Shown: piece after piece, positions 51,489-63,919 of the stretch
How the letters are laid out: each line of letters starts with the position of its first letter
Numbering within the stretch: position 1 is the first letter of the stretch
Assembly: GCA_026419775.2 (NCBI GenBank)
Contig: JAOPGA020000191.1
Location: forward strand, 62,001-126,000
DNA length: 64,000 nt
Direction: 5' to 3'
Origin: Acrasis kona
Taxonomy: Eukaryota; Heterolobosea; Eutetramitea; Acrasida; Acrasidae
Notes under the pieces: generated by a model
The model's database searches: none
Seen by the model: the letters and a program-made list of their open reading frames with translations, nothing else
What the model was told of the DNA's origin: nothing
Made by a program: the position numbers and the translations under genes

Positions 51489-52048
51489 TTTACCTTTACA
51501 ACAGCATGAAATACAATAGTTTCGAAGAACAAGCGCAACAAAAAACTGAACAGTCCTTCCTGGATTTGCTCCATTAAGTTTAAAAATAAGAATCTCTGTT
51601 GAATCCAATCAAATAATTTATTGCCACCAAGCCCAGAAAATGTTTCAAGCACACCAAAAAAGAAAAGCACATACATCCACAACTGCTATCAAAAGAAACA
51701 AACCAATCCATCGCATCCGCCATAACGACATCAGCCGCTACGGGACTTTCTCCCTCTTCTCGAAAGTCAAATAAAAGGATTTACGATCCAGGTTTCCTTT
51801 GAGAAACCTATGTCGTTGTATAAAACGTTCTCTCGAAGAATCAAGGCAAATTATTTTGAAAAGAATTTTTTATTTATGTCCAGTCACCACTTTTATACTT
51901 GTACATCAGTTATGTCAAGTAAGTAAAAACTTTCTTGTGATAATTGAAGGAAGCTTGTTCATACTGCAGCAAATATAATAAACGTTCCGATAAATCAATC
52001 TGTTACCGTGAAATTATCTTGATATGATTGACATTTGACAAGTAAAAG
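51489..52048. other. Divergent intergenic region
   Basis: About 560 bp between the divergent FtsJ-like and DOCK genes. The frame 51485-51682 on the minus strand has a hydrophobic composition and could be an extra 5' exon, but I could not join it in phase. The rest is AT-rich, with nothing else visible. Confidence 0.45.
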
Positions 52049-55000
52049 ATGTCCACTGTGTGGCGAGAAGTCAACAAGTCAGGCACTGTAATCTTTTCAA
52101 GATCTTCAGAAGGACCTTATGAAATCGCACTGAATAAGGGAGATAAGATCAAAATCAAAGGTGAGAGCTCTGGTTGGCTCAAGGTTCAGGTATGTTTGAT
52201 ATGAGTTTGTAACTTACACTATCAAGTATCAAGAAAAAGACAACTATGGGAGGGGAATGAAGGAGCAGAGAGGTCTGTTCCCTGCCAATTACGTATCCGT
52301 GAATGGCGAGGAAGTTAAATTTGAAAAGCAAGACAGACATAAATATGAAACTGTACAATTTATTATTTACATTGACTTACTTTTGAAGGTTAGAAAAAAC
52401 CTCACTCCAGAAGAGGCTTTAAATAATGTAAATGACGTGCTGGCAAAGGAAATCATTCAGGTTTTGCATGAATGGGGAAGTGAGGTAATCAAACTCCGTT
52501 CCGATAAAAGGAAACGTGACTACATGGAGGTCAAAAAGCAGATGGCCACATTAGTCGGTCTCAGAAAGACAATTATTGATCAACGGTTCAAGGACACTGA
52601 CGTTAGTTACGCTACTGTGTAATTTGTAACACAATTAGAAAAAAACAAAAGATGAGGTGGCCGAAAAGGTGATAAAAGTGATAGAAGAGGGATCTCGTCA
52701 ACTTAATTTGGATCTTATTGTACGTGTTGCTAGTGGACCAGAGAAGGGACAACGTGCACATGAACACAACACAGCAGTGGTTGATCTATTCAGACAATAT
52801 CAGGCTGTGCAACAATCAGAGGAAGGAGTTCGTAGAAAGCGCAAAATCAAAGAGGATCTAAAGGCCTTAAGTGATAGCAAACTATCAGAGGAGGAGACAG
52901 AGACAAAAAGAACTGAACTCTTGTCGCGTATGATCAAGGGATACGATCCACAGAACAAACTACAACAGGTCAGAGAATTATATGATCTCCCTGACGTTGA
53001 CGTGCACTTCCTTCTTGATGTGAAGGCATGTTTATTCACTGTAAGTTTGCTCTGCACATGTTATAATCATCAAATCCATAGGTCGGTGAGAGTGTGGAAG
53101 TGTTCTTCTTCTTGTATAACAACACAACAAAAACAGCAATTACTGAAGAGTTTAGCGTTGACTTGACTCTTTTGGGTATGCCGACCGACCCAAGGCTCAT
53201 TTCAAACATTAAAACATTGTTCACGAATGTCACCGAGAAAAACTATTTGGCCGATCTCTACTTGGTTGTTAGAATTTATCGCAAGGGGAAGATGTTAATG
53301 AACAATTTGGACACACCTCCAAGCATGACTGACATTAGAAATCAACAAATGAACCTTCCAAAAGACAGTGTTATTGATGTTGAGGAAGAGCCTTACTATA
53401 GAAGACCTTTTGGATGCTGCGTCCTTCCGTTGACACCACAAGTATGTGTTTCAACTTTTTAATGTAACTAACTCTTCGATAGGTGATTAGCGAAAAATTA
53501 ATGGAAGGCAAGGAGTACTGTCCAGGAAATTGTTCCGTTTTCTATTCAAAGGATGAAAGTTTATTCCCAGTCCTACATCAAATCATTATCGGCGGGAGTG
53601 GTAATTATGAAAAGTTACCCACATCAAGAGCCATTGGTATCGCTTTGGGTGTTACCATGTTCCAGAAACCACTTGAACAAGTACTTGAAGAAAACCAAGT
53701 TTGTTACATTTTTGTTTCCTACGTCTTACCTTTTAGGATATTTTGGATCTAAATAAAACAGTGTGCAAGACAAGCATGTTGGAGTTTGGAGAAATCGTAT
53801 CACCAGGAGAGAAGAGGAGCGATTTGTACGTTGAAGTTTGTAACGGATCATTTGTGTCCGACAGCAGGACTGTCAAGATTACTGCTAAGGTGATCACTAG
53901 TACGTCTGCAAACAATGTATGTCAAACTTTGTAATCAAAGTCTAACAAATATAGAAGTGCATACACAGGTCAACTGGATTGTATAAGGAAGCTGACGTTT
54001 ACTATCATTCAAGCATATACTGCAACAACAACAATCCGACCTATGGTGAGATGTTCTGCATCAGGTTGCCGCCCGATCAACTCGAGGACGCCACCATAGT
54101 TTTCACATTCAGCACAGAAAACAAGAAGAAGAAAATGGAAAAGTTCGCAGTCGCATTCTTCCCAGTCAAGGATCACCAATCAGGAGTCATCAAACAAAGC
54201 GATCAAAAGATCACACTCGAATTATGGAAATACATTAAAGAATTGGACAAGAATATTGAGAATTATGCCGTTGGAACAATCACAAAATTACAACCCATTA
54301 AGGACAGCATGACCATCAGCTTAAAATTAGTCAGCACCCAAACCACACAAGAACCACATTTGAACAATCTAATCAAGTGGGAAAGCACAAAGACTCCATT
54401 ACAAACCATTCTCTACGAGTTCACGTTCGTAAGCATGCCATTAATCGCTCAATACAGCGCTCTGGTATTCAACTCTTTATTCGACATGATTTCCAAAAAG
54501 GAAGATCCATTAATCTTCAACACCTTTCTTCACATTGTGGACATGTTGAGCAAGAAACAATTTTCAAACTACAGAATAGTCATTGACGACTATATCGATA
54601 ATTATTTCCAACACAGCGAAGAAAACATTCATCGGTTCTTGATGAGGTACGTTGACACCATGTGAGTGGTTACTAATCCATTTTTAGACATTTAACGTCA
54701 AGCCTAGAACACGAAAAGAACAGCGGAAAAGAAGTATCACAATCGCTCAAAGCCTTTCACTACATGTTCAAGTTCATCATCGTCAGTCGCATGTACTGCG
54801 TAGGAGCCGGGCGTCAAGTCATCACCACTCAAGAATTCGTTCAACAATGCATGGACATTTTCGACAGATTAAACAAGGTCATGGCCGTCGACAGCACCAC
54901 ATTAGTAGCCGCTCAAGATCTGACGCTCAAATTAATTCCACACTTGTTCGAAACCATCGCCGACATTTTCCCGTTCGGAAACGATCAAAATCTCGGAATC

Positions 55001-57550
55001 ATCGCAAGCAACTTTATACAAGCCATTCCAGACACTGGTCGCAAAAACACCATCGAAGGTAAATTATTCACGTTACATGCCATGGCACATGGATCTCTAC
55101 TGGAAGATGAGACCCGAAGAGAAATCATACTTCCCATGATGATCGATCAAATCAAAAAACACATTCATCGAAGCAGCACCGAGCGTCGCATTTGCATCAG
55201 GACCGTCGCATCCCTATTGGCCACTTTACAACGAAGAATGGTCACGAAACAAGAATCCAACATTAATTTGGAAATGGTCTTTTCGCTGATGGACCACCTA
55301 TGTAAGGCCTACGACGATCTATTGGACGAAAAGGCACAAGTCATGTCGAAAATCACCAGAGCGATCAGCAACGAAAATGAAGTTTTTGCATTAAATGAAG
55401 AATTGAAGAAAATCAGCGAAGTGACCATGGAGCTATTCAGCAGCGTGTTGGTTCTCTTCATGAATACCGACGACGATTCCTTCGCCAATCACATGCGACG
55501 ATCCGAATCAAACATTTTAACAATGTTGGATCTGATGATGCACATGATCCAACACAATCCCATTCCCGAATATTGGATCCAATACAACGTGCTCGGCTAC
55601 AATGTGATTTTCGACATGATCCAATTCATTTGTAATTTTTGCAAATTGAAACATTCGGATCAACAATTCGACAGAGCAGCATGGGAACACTTTTTCAACG
55701 TTTGCATCACTTTTGCGAAATGCGATCGATTGCAATTAGAAAAATTCTCGTTATCCAAACAATCCAAATTAACGACGCATGGAGATTTGCGCGCCAAGGT
55801 GACCAAATTACTGAGAGATGCATGGGAAGCCCTTTCGCATCAACACCAATTCCAATTCGTTCCTCAATTCGTAGATCCCACGTTACGCCTGGCAGCAACC
55901 ATTCCACAACAACAAGTTTACGTCAACATGTTAAATGTTTATTGTTCGCTCGTGGAGACCGAATTCAAACACACTGGTTCCTTGCGTCAATGTCAAGGAT
56001 TGACCGCCTTCATACTCGACGAATACATTGCTTCGGATGCGCTCGACGACAAATTAAAGGATTATTTGGTGACCGTGTTATCGGAACGTTTCGATCGCGA
56101 TCCGTTGATGACCAGTCACGGAAATAAATTTTTGAGCGAAACCAAAATCTTGATCGATTTGATCGGCGCTGTGAAACGCTACAACGATGCCCAAGAGGAC
56201 CAAAAAACATCTGCGCTGCTCAAGGTGATGCAATACGTATTCAATGCCGATCAACAAGAAATCTTCATCAAGTACCTGATCAAATTATCGAACGTACATG
56301 CCACCAATTGCAATTACATCGAGGCCGGATTGACGTTGATGTTATATGCCGATAAATTAGATTGGAACGGAAATCGCGAATTGCCCCATTTGAATCAGGC
56401 GTTCGTCAAGCAGGACGAACAGACTCGTAAAGAAGAATTGGTGCTGCAGGCAATCGATCACTTTGATAAGGGAAAGGATTGGGAACGAGCCAACGGCTTG
56501 ATTCAACAATTGGTGAATCGCTACATTACTCAAACTGGCGAGTACAAAAAATTAGCTCAAATCATGAGGCGCCAAGGCGACTTTTACGATAAGATCATGG
56601 ATACGAAACGATTCTACGCTAGTTATTTTTACGTGGCGTACTATGGAAAGGGATTCGACGATCTCACTCTTCGCAACAATCAATACATTTACAGAGGAAA
56701 CGAAGCGGAGAGATTGATGGATTTCGTGGAACGAATCATGAAGAGATTTCCGAACGCCGAAATGTTGAAACCATTGGTGCCGGTCAGCGACGAAGTGTTG
56801 AATGGCGACGGTCAGTACATTCAGCTCATCACCGTTTATCCGGTGGATCAAGACGAAGTGATTCGAAGGACTGTTCCGAAGGCGAGAAACGAAAAGGTAA
56901 GCATGAATATATATAGTTATGCGGGTGCGAACGACGTCAGCGTGTTTCATTACAGCAGGACGTTCCGCATGCACCCGAAAGATAAGGAAATGAACGAAAT
57001 AAGCGACCTGTACACGACGTTGACCTTGTTATATGTTGGAAATCAACATTTGGAAAATGTGAAAAATCAAGATGACGATTTTTTGGCGGGTAATTCGTTC
57101 CCGACGATCGTGAGGAGGAAAAAGATTTTGAAGAGTTTGGAAATTACATTGAGTCCCATTCAGAATGCGGTCAAGAATATAGAAGATAAGAACACGGAGT
57201 TGATGGAGCTGGTGATTAGTCATAACGTGGATGCAAAGAAGGATACCAACAAGTTGAGCATGCAATTGAACGGAACGATTGATGCTGCGGTGATGGGTGG
57301 CGTCGGAAAGTATTTGAATGCCTTCTTTACGGATCAGTACGTTACGACGAATCCTGGAGATTTGCCGGAGCTGCAGAGGTTGCAGAGGGCGTTGGCGCAG
57401 CAGTTGGTGGTGTTGGAGAAGGGTTTGGATATGTATGATCAGTATGGAACTACTGCCACCAAGAAGCATTGTGAACATTTGCAGAGCATGTTTAGAGGGT
57501 TGCAGAAGCAATTGGCGGAACCAATCAGTAGAAGTTTTGAAATAAAGTGA
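52049..57550 (+). CDS. DOCK-family Rho/Rac guanine nucleotide exchange factor (SH3-DHR1-DHR2)
   Basis: Eight exons: 52049-52189, 52227-52601, 52639-53040, 53082-53441, 53483-53698, 53737-53916, 53955-54646 and 54688-57550 (introns 37-41 nt), 1742 aa. The N-terminal SH3 (residues ~8-70; GDKIKIKGESSGWLKVQ, RGLFPANYV) is as in DOCK180/DOCK-A. The DHR1/C2 lipid-binding domain lies at ~510-680 (RSDLYVEVCNGSF; NNPTYGEMFCIRLP). A long helical ARM-like middle leads to DHR2 at ~1300-1720, with NYIEAGLTLMLYADKLDW, GDFYDKIM and ASYFYVAYYGKGF. DOCK-A/B proteins partner ELMO and activate Rac for actin protrusion and phagocytosis. A 22-nt reading of intron 2 is also in frame; the 37-nt version is preferred. 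Confidence 0.95.
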
Positions 57551-57568
57551 TTGTTTTTATTACAAAAA

Positions 57569-58559
57569 ATGAAGTATGTTTTTTTGGATTGTGACCCAGG
57601 ACATGATGATGCGATGGCCATTATATTAGCGGGTCATCATCCTGACCTTCACCTGTTGGGCGTTTCGACGGCATGTGGAAACCAAACGGTAGATAAGACA
57701 ACAATCAATGCGTTAAAGATTTTATCTGTTAGTGGATTGGAACACGTTGAAGTCGTCAAGGGACAAGCCGCTCCTTTAATGAGACCTCCAAAACCGTACT
57801 TTTGTTCATGCAATTAACATTTAACCTTGTAGATGTCCTGAAATACACGGAACATCCGGTCTTGATGGGACGACATTTCCAGTTTTGACTAAAAAACCAA
57901 TTCAAGGTAAAAAGGCCATCGTGTACATGAATGAAGTCATATCACAACAGACTGAACCAGTACATTTAATCTGCACGGGTCAATTAACCAATGCAGCGCT
58001 CCTGCTTACTGTTTATCCCGAAATCAAGGAGAAATTAGCACAAATTGTTTTCATGGGTGGTGGAGTTGGAGTGGGAAATACAAGTCCAGCAGCAGAGTTC
58101 AACATTGAATGTGACCCTGAGGCGGCAAAGATTGTTTTGGAGTCTGGAGTTCAAATAGTCATGGTTCCATTAGAAGTAACGCACACAGCATTATGTACAC
58201 CAACAATTATAGAAAGGTTACATTCCCTAAACACATCATTTAGTTCTCTCATAGTTGACCTTTTAATGTTTTTCCAAGATGCTTATAAAAAAGTATTCCG
58301 ATTCCAACATCCTCCTCTACACGATCCGTGTGCTGTGTTGTATGTAGCGAGACCTGATTTGTTTAAAACTGAATTGATGCGTGTGGACATTGACACCGAG
58401 TCGAGGTTATGTGCAGGTAGAACTGTTTGTGACATTTACCATATGAGCACCTTGGTGAAGAACGTTCATGTTGCACTTCATATGAATGTCGATGAGTTTT
58501 GGAATCAAATGATACAGGCTGTGCAAAAAGCCGACACCCTTAGTTCTATGAATAAATAA
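57569..58559 (+). CDS. Inosine/uridine-preferring nucleoside hydrolase
   Basis: Spliced as 57569-57795 and 57833-58559 (intron 37 nt), 317 aa. The N-terminal calcium and ribose motif is DCDPGHDDAMAI (D-x-D-x3-D-D). STACGNQTVDKTTINALKIL, the LICTGQLTNAALLL block, VFMGGGVGVGN and the C-terminal HDPCAVLYV with the active His/Asp all match. It splits nucleosides to base and ribose for purine or pyrimidine salvage, typical of protists. No signal peptide, so cytosolic. It follows the DOCK stop by 18 bp in the same direction, so this gene's promoter must lie inside the DOCK 3' end. Confidence 0.95.
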
Positions 58560-58586
58560 ATTGAATTACAATACTAATTTTAGATT

Positions 58587-60500
58587 TTATTTGTCGTTGT
58601 TCGTGACAATGTTTGAATTTAGAAGATCTTGGAGCTCTCTTCTCCTCAGTACACGAGGAATTTTTAATTGTGCAGGATGTGCGCCAAGACTAATCATTAG
58701 ATCTCTCATTTTCAAGAAGGTACCTGGCCTCACAACCTTTATATCTGCACGTTTCATACGTCCCGTACGAACGACGTCTGCATAAATGGGATTCATGCTA
58801 CACAGTTCAGATTCAAGCTTGTTCTTGTCTAATTTAACTTGAGGATCCTCAACTTCAACATAAACAACATATTGATCCGAACTATCAATATCAGAAACAG
58901 TATAGTCCAACACTTTGGTGTTCCAGGCCTTACTTGCATTCTCCAATGCTAATTGAAAAGACTTTTCGTTAGTTCGTTCTCCAACTTTATTCAAGAACAT
59001 TCCTCTCCTGTACATGACCTGTATGATTGGTGCTTGTCCCTTGTAACCATGAAATTTAACAACATCACCAAGCCTGTACCTATACAAACCACTCCAATTA
59101 GTGATAACCAATTCATATTCAGCACCACTTTCTAATTGATTTGCCAACAAAGTTTTATGATTTGTAGAGTCAGATTGAGAGACCGGAAGGAATTCAAAAA
59201 ACATTGCTCTGGGCAACAACACATATTTTTTTTCAAAAACATTGTAATTAACTCCCATCAAACCCTCTGTGGCGGCATAGAATGGAGAATAAATTGGAAC
59301 ATCATCACGGGAAATGAATTTTTCTTTAAATTGTTTACCATAAAATTCAAAATCACCAGTATCGGTGGCTATCACAACATTTAAATTCGGAAACAAAACT
59401 TTCAATAAACTTTGTTCGCCAGGTTTATACTGACTCATTACATTTCTAATTTCTTGCGCACGCTCAGGATCTCTTTCTAAAAATTGATTAAAGCGACCTT
59501 TTTCCAGTACAGAATCTACGAGGGGTGGGACGACTCCTGATTCAATCATTTCAGCATATTCTTTCCAATTCTTTTCAATGACATCACAAAAGTTATGAAT
59601 GACGCTGATAAAGTTTGACTCAATGGATCCCAAGTTCCGATCTCTGATGGCGAACAGACCGTGAAGGTAAAGTAAATCATTTGGATTATCTGTTTTTGAT
59701 TTCAACAACCAGCCTATCATTGCTGTGTGAGCGCTGTTTTTTTAAAAAAATGAAATTACTTGGAGAGGAGTAGGATGTGTCGAGAACAGAGTCGCTCATG
59801 TCACTCGGAACGCTCGAGTTGCATCCAACCTTGGTTCCTGAATCAGTGTACTCCCATGTGGGCTCGAACATGATTTTACATGATTTTTGGAAAGATTTTG
59901 ATAGTGGTAAATCTTTGTAAAGGGTACTGAGTGCAGGTGGAATGCTTGACAAAAATGTAAATTTCAACTTGCTGGTGACGGGTATCAAATTTTTTCTTCC
60001 TGTAGAAGTTCCACTTGTTTGCCCTAGTTGTAGGACGGGTGACTAAGAAAATTAGATGAATACAAATTTATAATGAACTGTACCACTGTGAGTACATTTC
60101 CTGTCCCCTGCTTGATCAATTCAATGTACTTGTCGTAGTCAGAGTACTCTGTAAGGGGCAATTTACGAAACTCTTCTAGGGTCTTAATTGATTCGAATGA
60201 GTGATCCTTGCCATAGATTGTATCTTTGTTTTCATCCACCCACTGGAGAAAGACAAGTTCCTGTATTTTATCGAAACTTTCCGCCTCCTTATTAAACTTT
60301 TCTAGTGCCTTTTCCCCTATAGAGTCAATGACTTGCTCTGCAGCCCATTGCGACACTTTTGTTGATAGGGTGTGTGACACTGAACAACGATCTTTGCATT
60401 TTTGATTAAAGTTGTAATACGAACGACATGCCATCCCCACTGCTATTGTAGTACCAACTGCAACACCTACTGCACCAACTCGAAGCGAATACCTCAACAT
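58587..60500 (-). CDS. GH3-family acyl-adenylate (acyl-acid amido synthetase-like) protein with N-terminal anchor
   Basis: Spliced as 60084-60500, 59760-60042 and 58587-59722 (introns 41 and 37 nt), 611 aa. The N-terminal hydrophobic segment (VGAVGVAVGTTIAVGMA) may anchor it in a membrane, as in animal GHDC. Helices then lead to LPLTEYSDYDKYIELIKQG. The ATP motif QTSGTSTGRKNLIP spans the first junction. Later motifs are YAATEGLMGVNY and TNWSGLYRYRLGDVVKFHG, with a C-terminal cap domain. Plant GH3 enzymes join amino acids to auxin or jasmonate; non-plant members have unknown substrates. Only 51 bp separate it from the divergent gene at 60552. Confidence 0.9.
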
Positions 60501-60551
60501 GACGGCAAAATAATTTTAAAATAACAACGCTCTTTACAACATTATATTACA

Positions 60552-62125
60552 ATGGATTCACAAGAACGTAGCAGTCAAATTGTTGATGACAATGTTGAGG
60601 AGTCGATTGTACTGGATGAGCACCTTCCACCTTGGATCGTTGATGTTTACGAATCACTTAGCGAAAACAACACCACTAATTACATTACTTTATCGGAAGT
60701 TTTGTCACGTTCAATAGATCCAGAAAGCCCTCGTTGGTTCATGATACCAGTGAAAAAACAAGAATTTGGTGAAAGAATACGCGTGTGGTCTGCAATCAGA
60801 GATGTATGTCTAATCACTATTAACATCAATAAAAATCAGGAAATATATTCACATCTTAGAAAAGATAATAAAGCTATGGACAAATCTAAAATCTCCAATG
60901 CTTCCGCATATCACAACGCAGCAGTGTTGAGCTTCTTTTTGAACGAATACGAAACATGCTTTCAAATTATGGACAAACTCATAGATTCCGATATGAATGC
61001 CACACATCTTCGAGCAATTTGGTATGTGACATCTTCTTTAATCAACACATTCACATCAATAGTTATTTTTATATCTGCACAAGCCAGTTTGAAAATGCCG
61101 CCGCTATTGTATGTCATTTACTGGATCGCACCAAAGTCGATTTTCAAGCACTATACCTTAGTAGCCAACTTTTAACAAAGTTTATGGAAACTCCTGATTC
61201 CGAAACACAATTATCCATAATTCCCATCGGAACATTAAAGGACTTTAGAAATGATTTATTAAATGTAATTTGCACACACAAACCGAAAAATAGGTTATAC
61301 GCGCTTTATCAACAGCACTATGATGCTCAAGTTAACGATGCCGAATATACTGCTGAAGAGGCTAGAGAACAGTGTGTTGTTTACATCAAGATGATGTTAA
61401 ATCAAAAAGAAAAAAACATAATTACAAAAACTACAAAATCAAAATTTCAAAAGATTATTTCTTTTTTGTTTTCTCTGCTTCCCTCCACTCAATTTATCTT
61501 TAAATTATCTGCCATTTTGATCTCGGTGTTGGGATTTGCTGCTGTGACTCGGAATTTGAGCTTTTATTTTGCCAAGAAGAAGAGAGACCAGGAGCTGATG
61601 TTCTCATCAATACAAAACAGTTTTTACAATCAAAACAAAAATGCGTCATCCGATGTTCCTGCTGTTGGGTCTGATGATTTTGTGCTGAACAAGAAGGATT
61701 TGGAGTTTGTGTATCCCTCAAATCTAATCAAACAAAAATTAAGCCAAATCAGACCTCCAATTAGTCAGCCGTCTGATCCTTTCGATGATCAAGACGTTCC
61801 TCCTGTAAAAACTGATGATTATGAATATGTAAATAACTTGTATAATGAAATACAACAAATATCCTCTGAACAATCAGAACCTGTCAAGAAAATAAGAAAA
61901 GTCCCGAAAAAGAAGAACTTGGAAAACCAACTTGTTACCATAACATCTGGCGACGGTATAGTGTCGCAAGAGCAAGATGCATCAACACCCAATGTATTAC
62001 CACCTACTGCAACAGATAACAAACCTAAAAAGAGCACAAACAAAACAAGAAAGAAAGCTGTAAAAAAGGTAACTACAAACGTTGGCTCTAACGTAAAAAC
62101 ATTTGGAAGTAAAGCAAGAAGGTGA
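60552..62125 (+). CDS. Single-span membrane protein of unknown function, 510 aa
   Basis: Spliced as 60552-61021 and 61063-62125 (intron 41 nt). The N-terminal ~300 residues are helical and soluble-looking, with TPR-like stretches (NAAVLSFFLNEYETCFQIMDKL; FENAAAIVCHLLDR; VDFQALYLSSQLLTKFM). One membrane span follows at ~315-340 (FIFKLSAILISVLGFAAVT), then an acidic, Pro/Ser-rich region and a strongly basic C-terminus (KKSTNKTRKKAVKKV). Helical repeats before one late span recall organelle import or contact-site receptors, but no family is identified. A splice variant using the later AG (before CCAGTTTG) would be out of frame. Confidence 0.7.
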
Positions 62126-62715
62126 TTGTTAGATTTAAACTAATTTTGAAGGTATTAAAACAAAATTATAAAGTCTCAACTAATATTCTCAACTCTGATA
62201 TGGACAATGGTTACCTGCCATAGCCATCATCTCAAACACTGATAACTTATTTTGTATGTATTGAACAGTTTAACTGCTTGTTCAACGTTTTTGAGTGGTG
62301 AAATAATCAACAAACCGACCGGATCTTTCATTCCAAAAGTGTCCGAACCGCCCCACCCAGCTTCTAATTTTTCCACTTTCTCTTAAAATCTCTTGTTTCA
62401 ACAACGTGTTTATGTATGCTATTTAATCATGACGGTGGCATCGTTGGCATGTGAACCTTTCAAGGGACGAATTCCGAAGAGCGATAAAAAAAGCGTCTTG
62501 ACTCAATTCGTACATGAGGCCGTAATTCGTATTATGATCTTATATAATATATCATTAATGGAGCACTCAATGTACCGTAGAGATCTCTTTCATACCATCA
62601 AAATGGCAAGATTCAATTACAAGCGAAGTGATTCTATTTTGCTTTGATTGGAAAGCCCAAATCTATTAATAAACACAATCTTTTTATAAAATCATATCAA
62701 AAATTGAAAATATAT
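62126..62715. other. Intergenic region with one doubtful small ORF
   Basis: About 590 bp. The frame 62429-62647 (72 aa from ATG: MTVASLACEPFKGR...) has acceptable but not convincing composition and overlaps the PP2C promoter, so it is not called as a gene. TATAAA at 62685-62690 lies 26 bp before the PP2C ATG. Confidence 0.45.
62685..62690 (+). promoter_or_regulatory. Candidate TATA box of the PP2C gene
   Basis: TATAAA 31 bp upstream (start to start) of the ATG at 62716. Position is tight, implying a leader of only a few bases, so it may be fortuitous. Confidence 0.3.
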
Positions 62716-63919
62716 ATGATGAACACCGTACGTAGTTTTATGTCGTCACAGAATATTTCCACGGCATACCGTTCGATATTTAAAACCCAACCCCTACAAG
62801 GATATAAAACAAAATCAGGGAAAGACTTCGAGTCCGCGAGCAACAACCATGTACAGTATGGGTGTGCCTCTGTTAAAGGATATCGGCCAACAATGGAAGA
62901 TGAATATAATGCCATCATTGAAGTGCCCAGTGAAGTACACAACACTTTTGACTACAAGCACGACAATGCTCCCCTAATGTATTTCGCGGTCTACGACGGC
63001 CATGGTGGTTCAAGCGTTAGTAAAAAACTCTCAGAAGACTTGTACGTCCACATTATGACCGATGAAATTTCTAGGAGGAAAACCGAAAGTAATAGTGCCT
63101 GCTCACCCGGCTCAAGAACCAAATCATACCAATGGTTACAAGAAGATTCTTTTCTAAAGCAAAAATTCATGTCATTTGATAAGCAGTTAAAATCTCATAC
63201 AGCCTGTGGGAGCACAGCAGCAACCGTATTCGTGAGCAGAGATCCACTCAACAAATCATGGGAGGTCATATGCGCCAACACTGGTGATTCCAGTGCAGTC
63301 TTGTTCGACCAGGGTGTAACAATAAGCCTCAACAAAAGGCACGATGTAAATATCTTAACAGAAAAACAAAGGGTGGTGAAGGCAAGTTGCGAAATTTACG
63401 ACGACTATGTATTCTCGTCATGTGGGTATGTAAATATTTATTTTTACTCTTATTGATAGTTGCTTTAGGCAAATGTCGTTGGCGATGACAAGAGCATTTG
63501 GTGACTACTTGTTCAAAAACAACAGAGCTCAAAATGACGCCAACCAAGCCGTAATTGCGGAGCCAGACATTGTCCGCGTCATTCTACACGACGACTCAAA
63601 GAGGCAGGACCTAATCAAGAGAGAAAGTAAATTCGACAATATTGTCAAGACAGACAGTCAGAGCCCCTATACTTTTTTAGTTGTTGGTTGTGATGGTATC
63701 TGGGACGTTATGTCTTACCGCAGTGTCACAAAATATGTGAATGAGAAGCTGCTCCAACAGGATTCTGAAATACAGCAAGGGAAGAGGACGAGGCTGGACA
63801 TTACTTCCATATGTAGGGACCTCACTAAGAAGTGTTATCATAGCAGAGACAACATCACAGTTATTATTGCTCTTTTGAATAGAGGTAGTGATAATGTGGA
63901 TAACATGGGTCCTGCATGA
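62716..63919 (+). CDS. PP2C-family Ser/Thr protein phosphatase (PPM), 386 aa
   Basis: Spliced as 62716-63425 and 63469-63919 (intron 43 nt). Motifs in order: YGCASVKGYRPTMEDEY (metal Glu-Asp), FAVYDGHGGSSVSKKL, CGSTAATVFV, CANTGDSSAVL, LNKRHD, MSLAMTRAFGDYLFK spanning the junction, VVGCDGIWDVM and SRDNITVIIALL. All metal ligands of the PPM fold are present, so an active Mg/Mn phosphatase. The N-terminal ~45 residues are basic and may target. The first ATG of the frame is used. Inserts (for example RRKTESNSACSPGSRTKS) lengthen the middle. The remaining 81 bp to the window edge hold nothing. Confidence 0.95.

Noticed and set aside
52617-52638. A 22-nt intron in the DOCK gene
   Set aside because: It is in frame, but a 37-nt intron (52602-52638) with a better GTTAGT donor uses the same acceptor and phase and matches the local length class.
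59734-59759. A 26-nt intron in the GH3-like gene
   Set aside because: Splicing at the first CAG leads to an immediate stop; the next AG gives 37 nt and keeps the frame.
58587-62125. A biosynthetic cluster around the GH3-like enzyme
   Set aside because: Neighbours (nucleoside hydrolase, unknown single-span protein, PP2C) show no pathway link; proximity reflects general gene density.
62429-62647. 72-aa plus-strand frame before the PP2C gene
   Set aside because: Overlaps the PP2C promoter/TATA region and has no family resemblance; left as doubtful in the intergenic entry.
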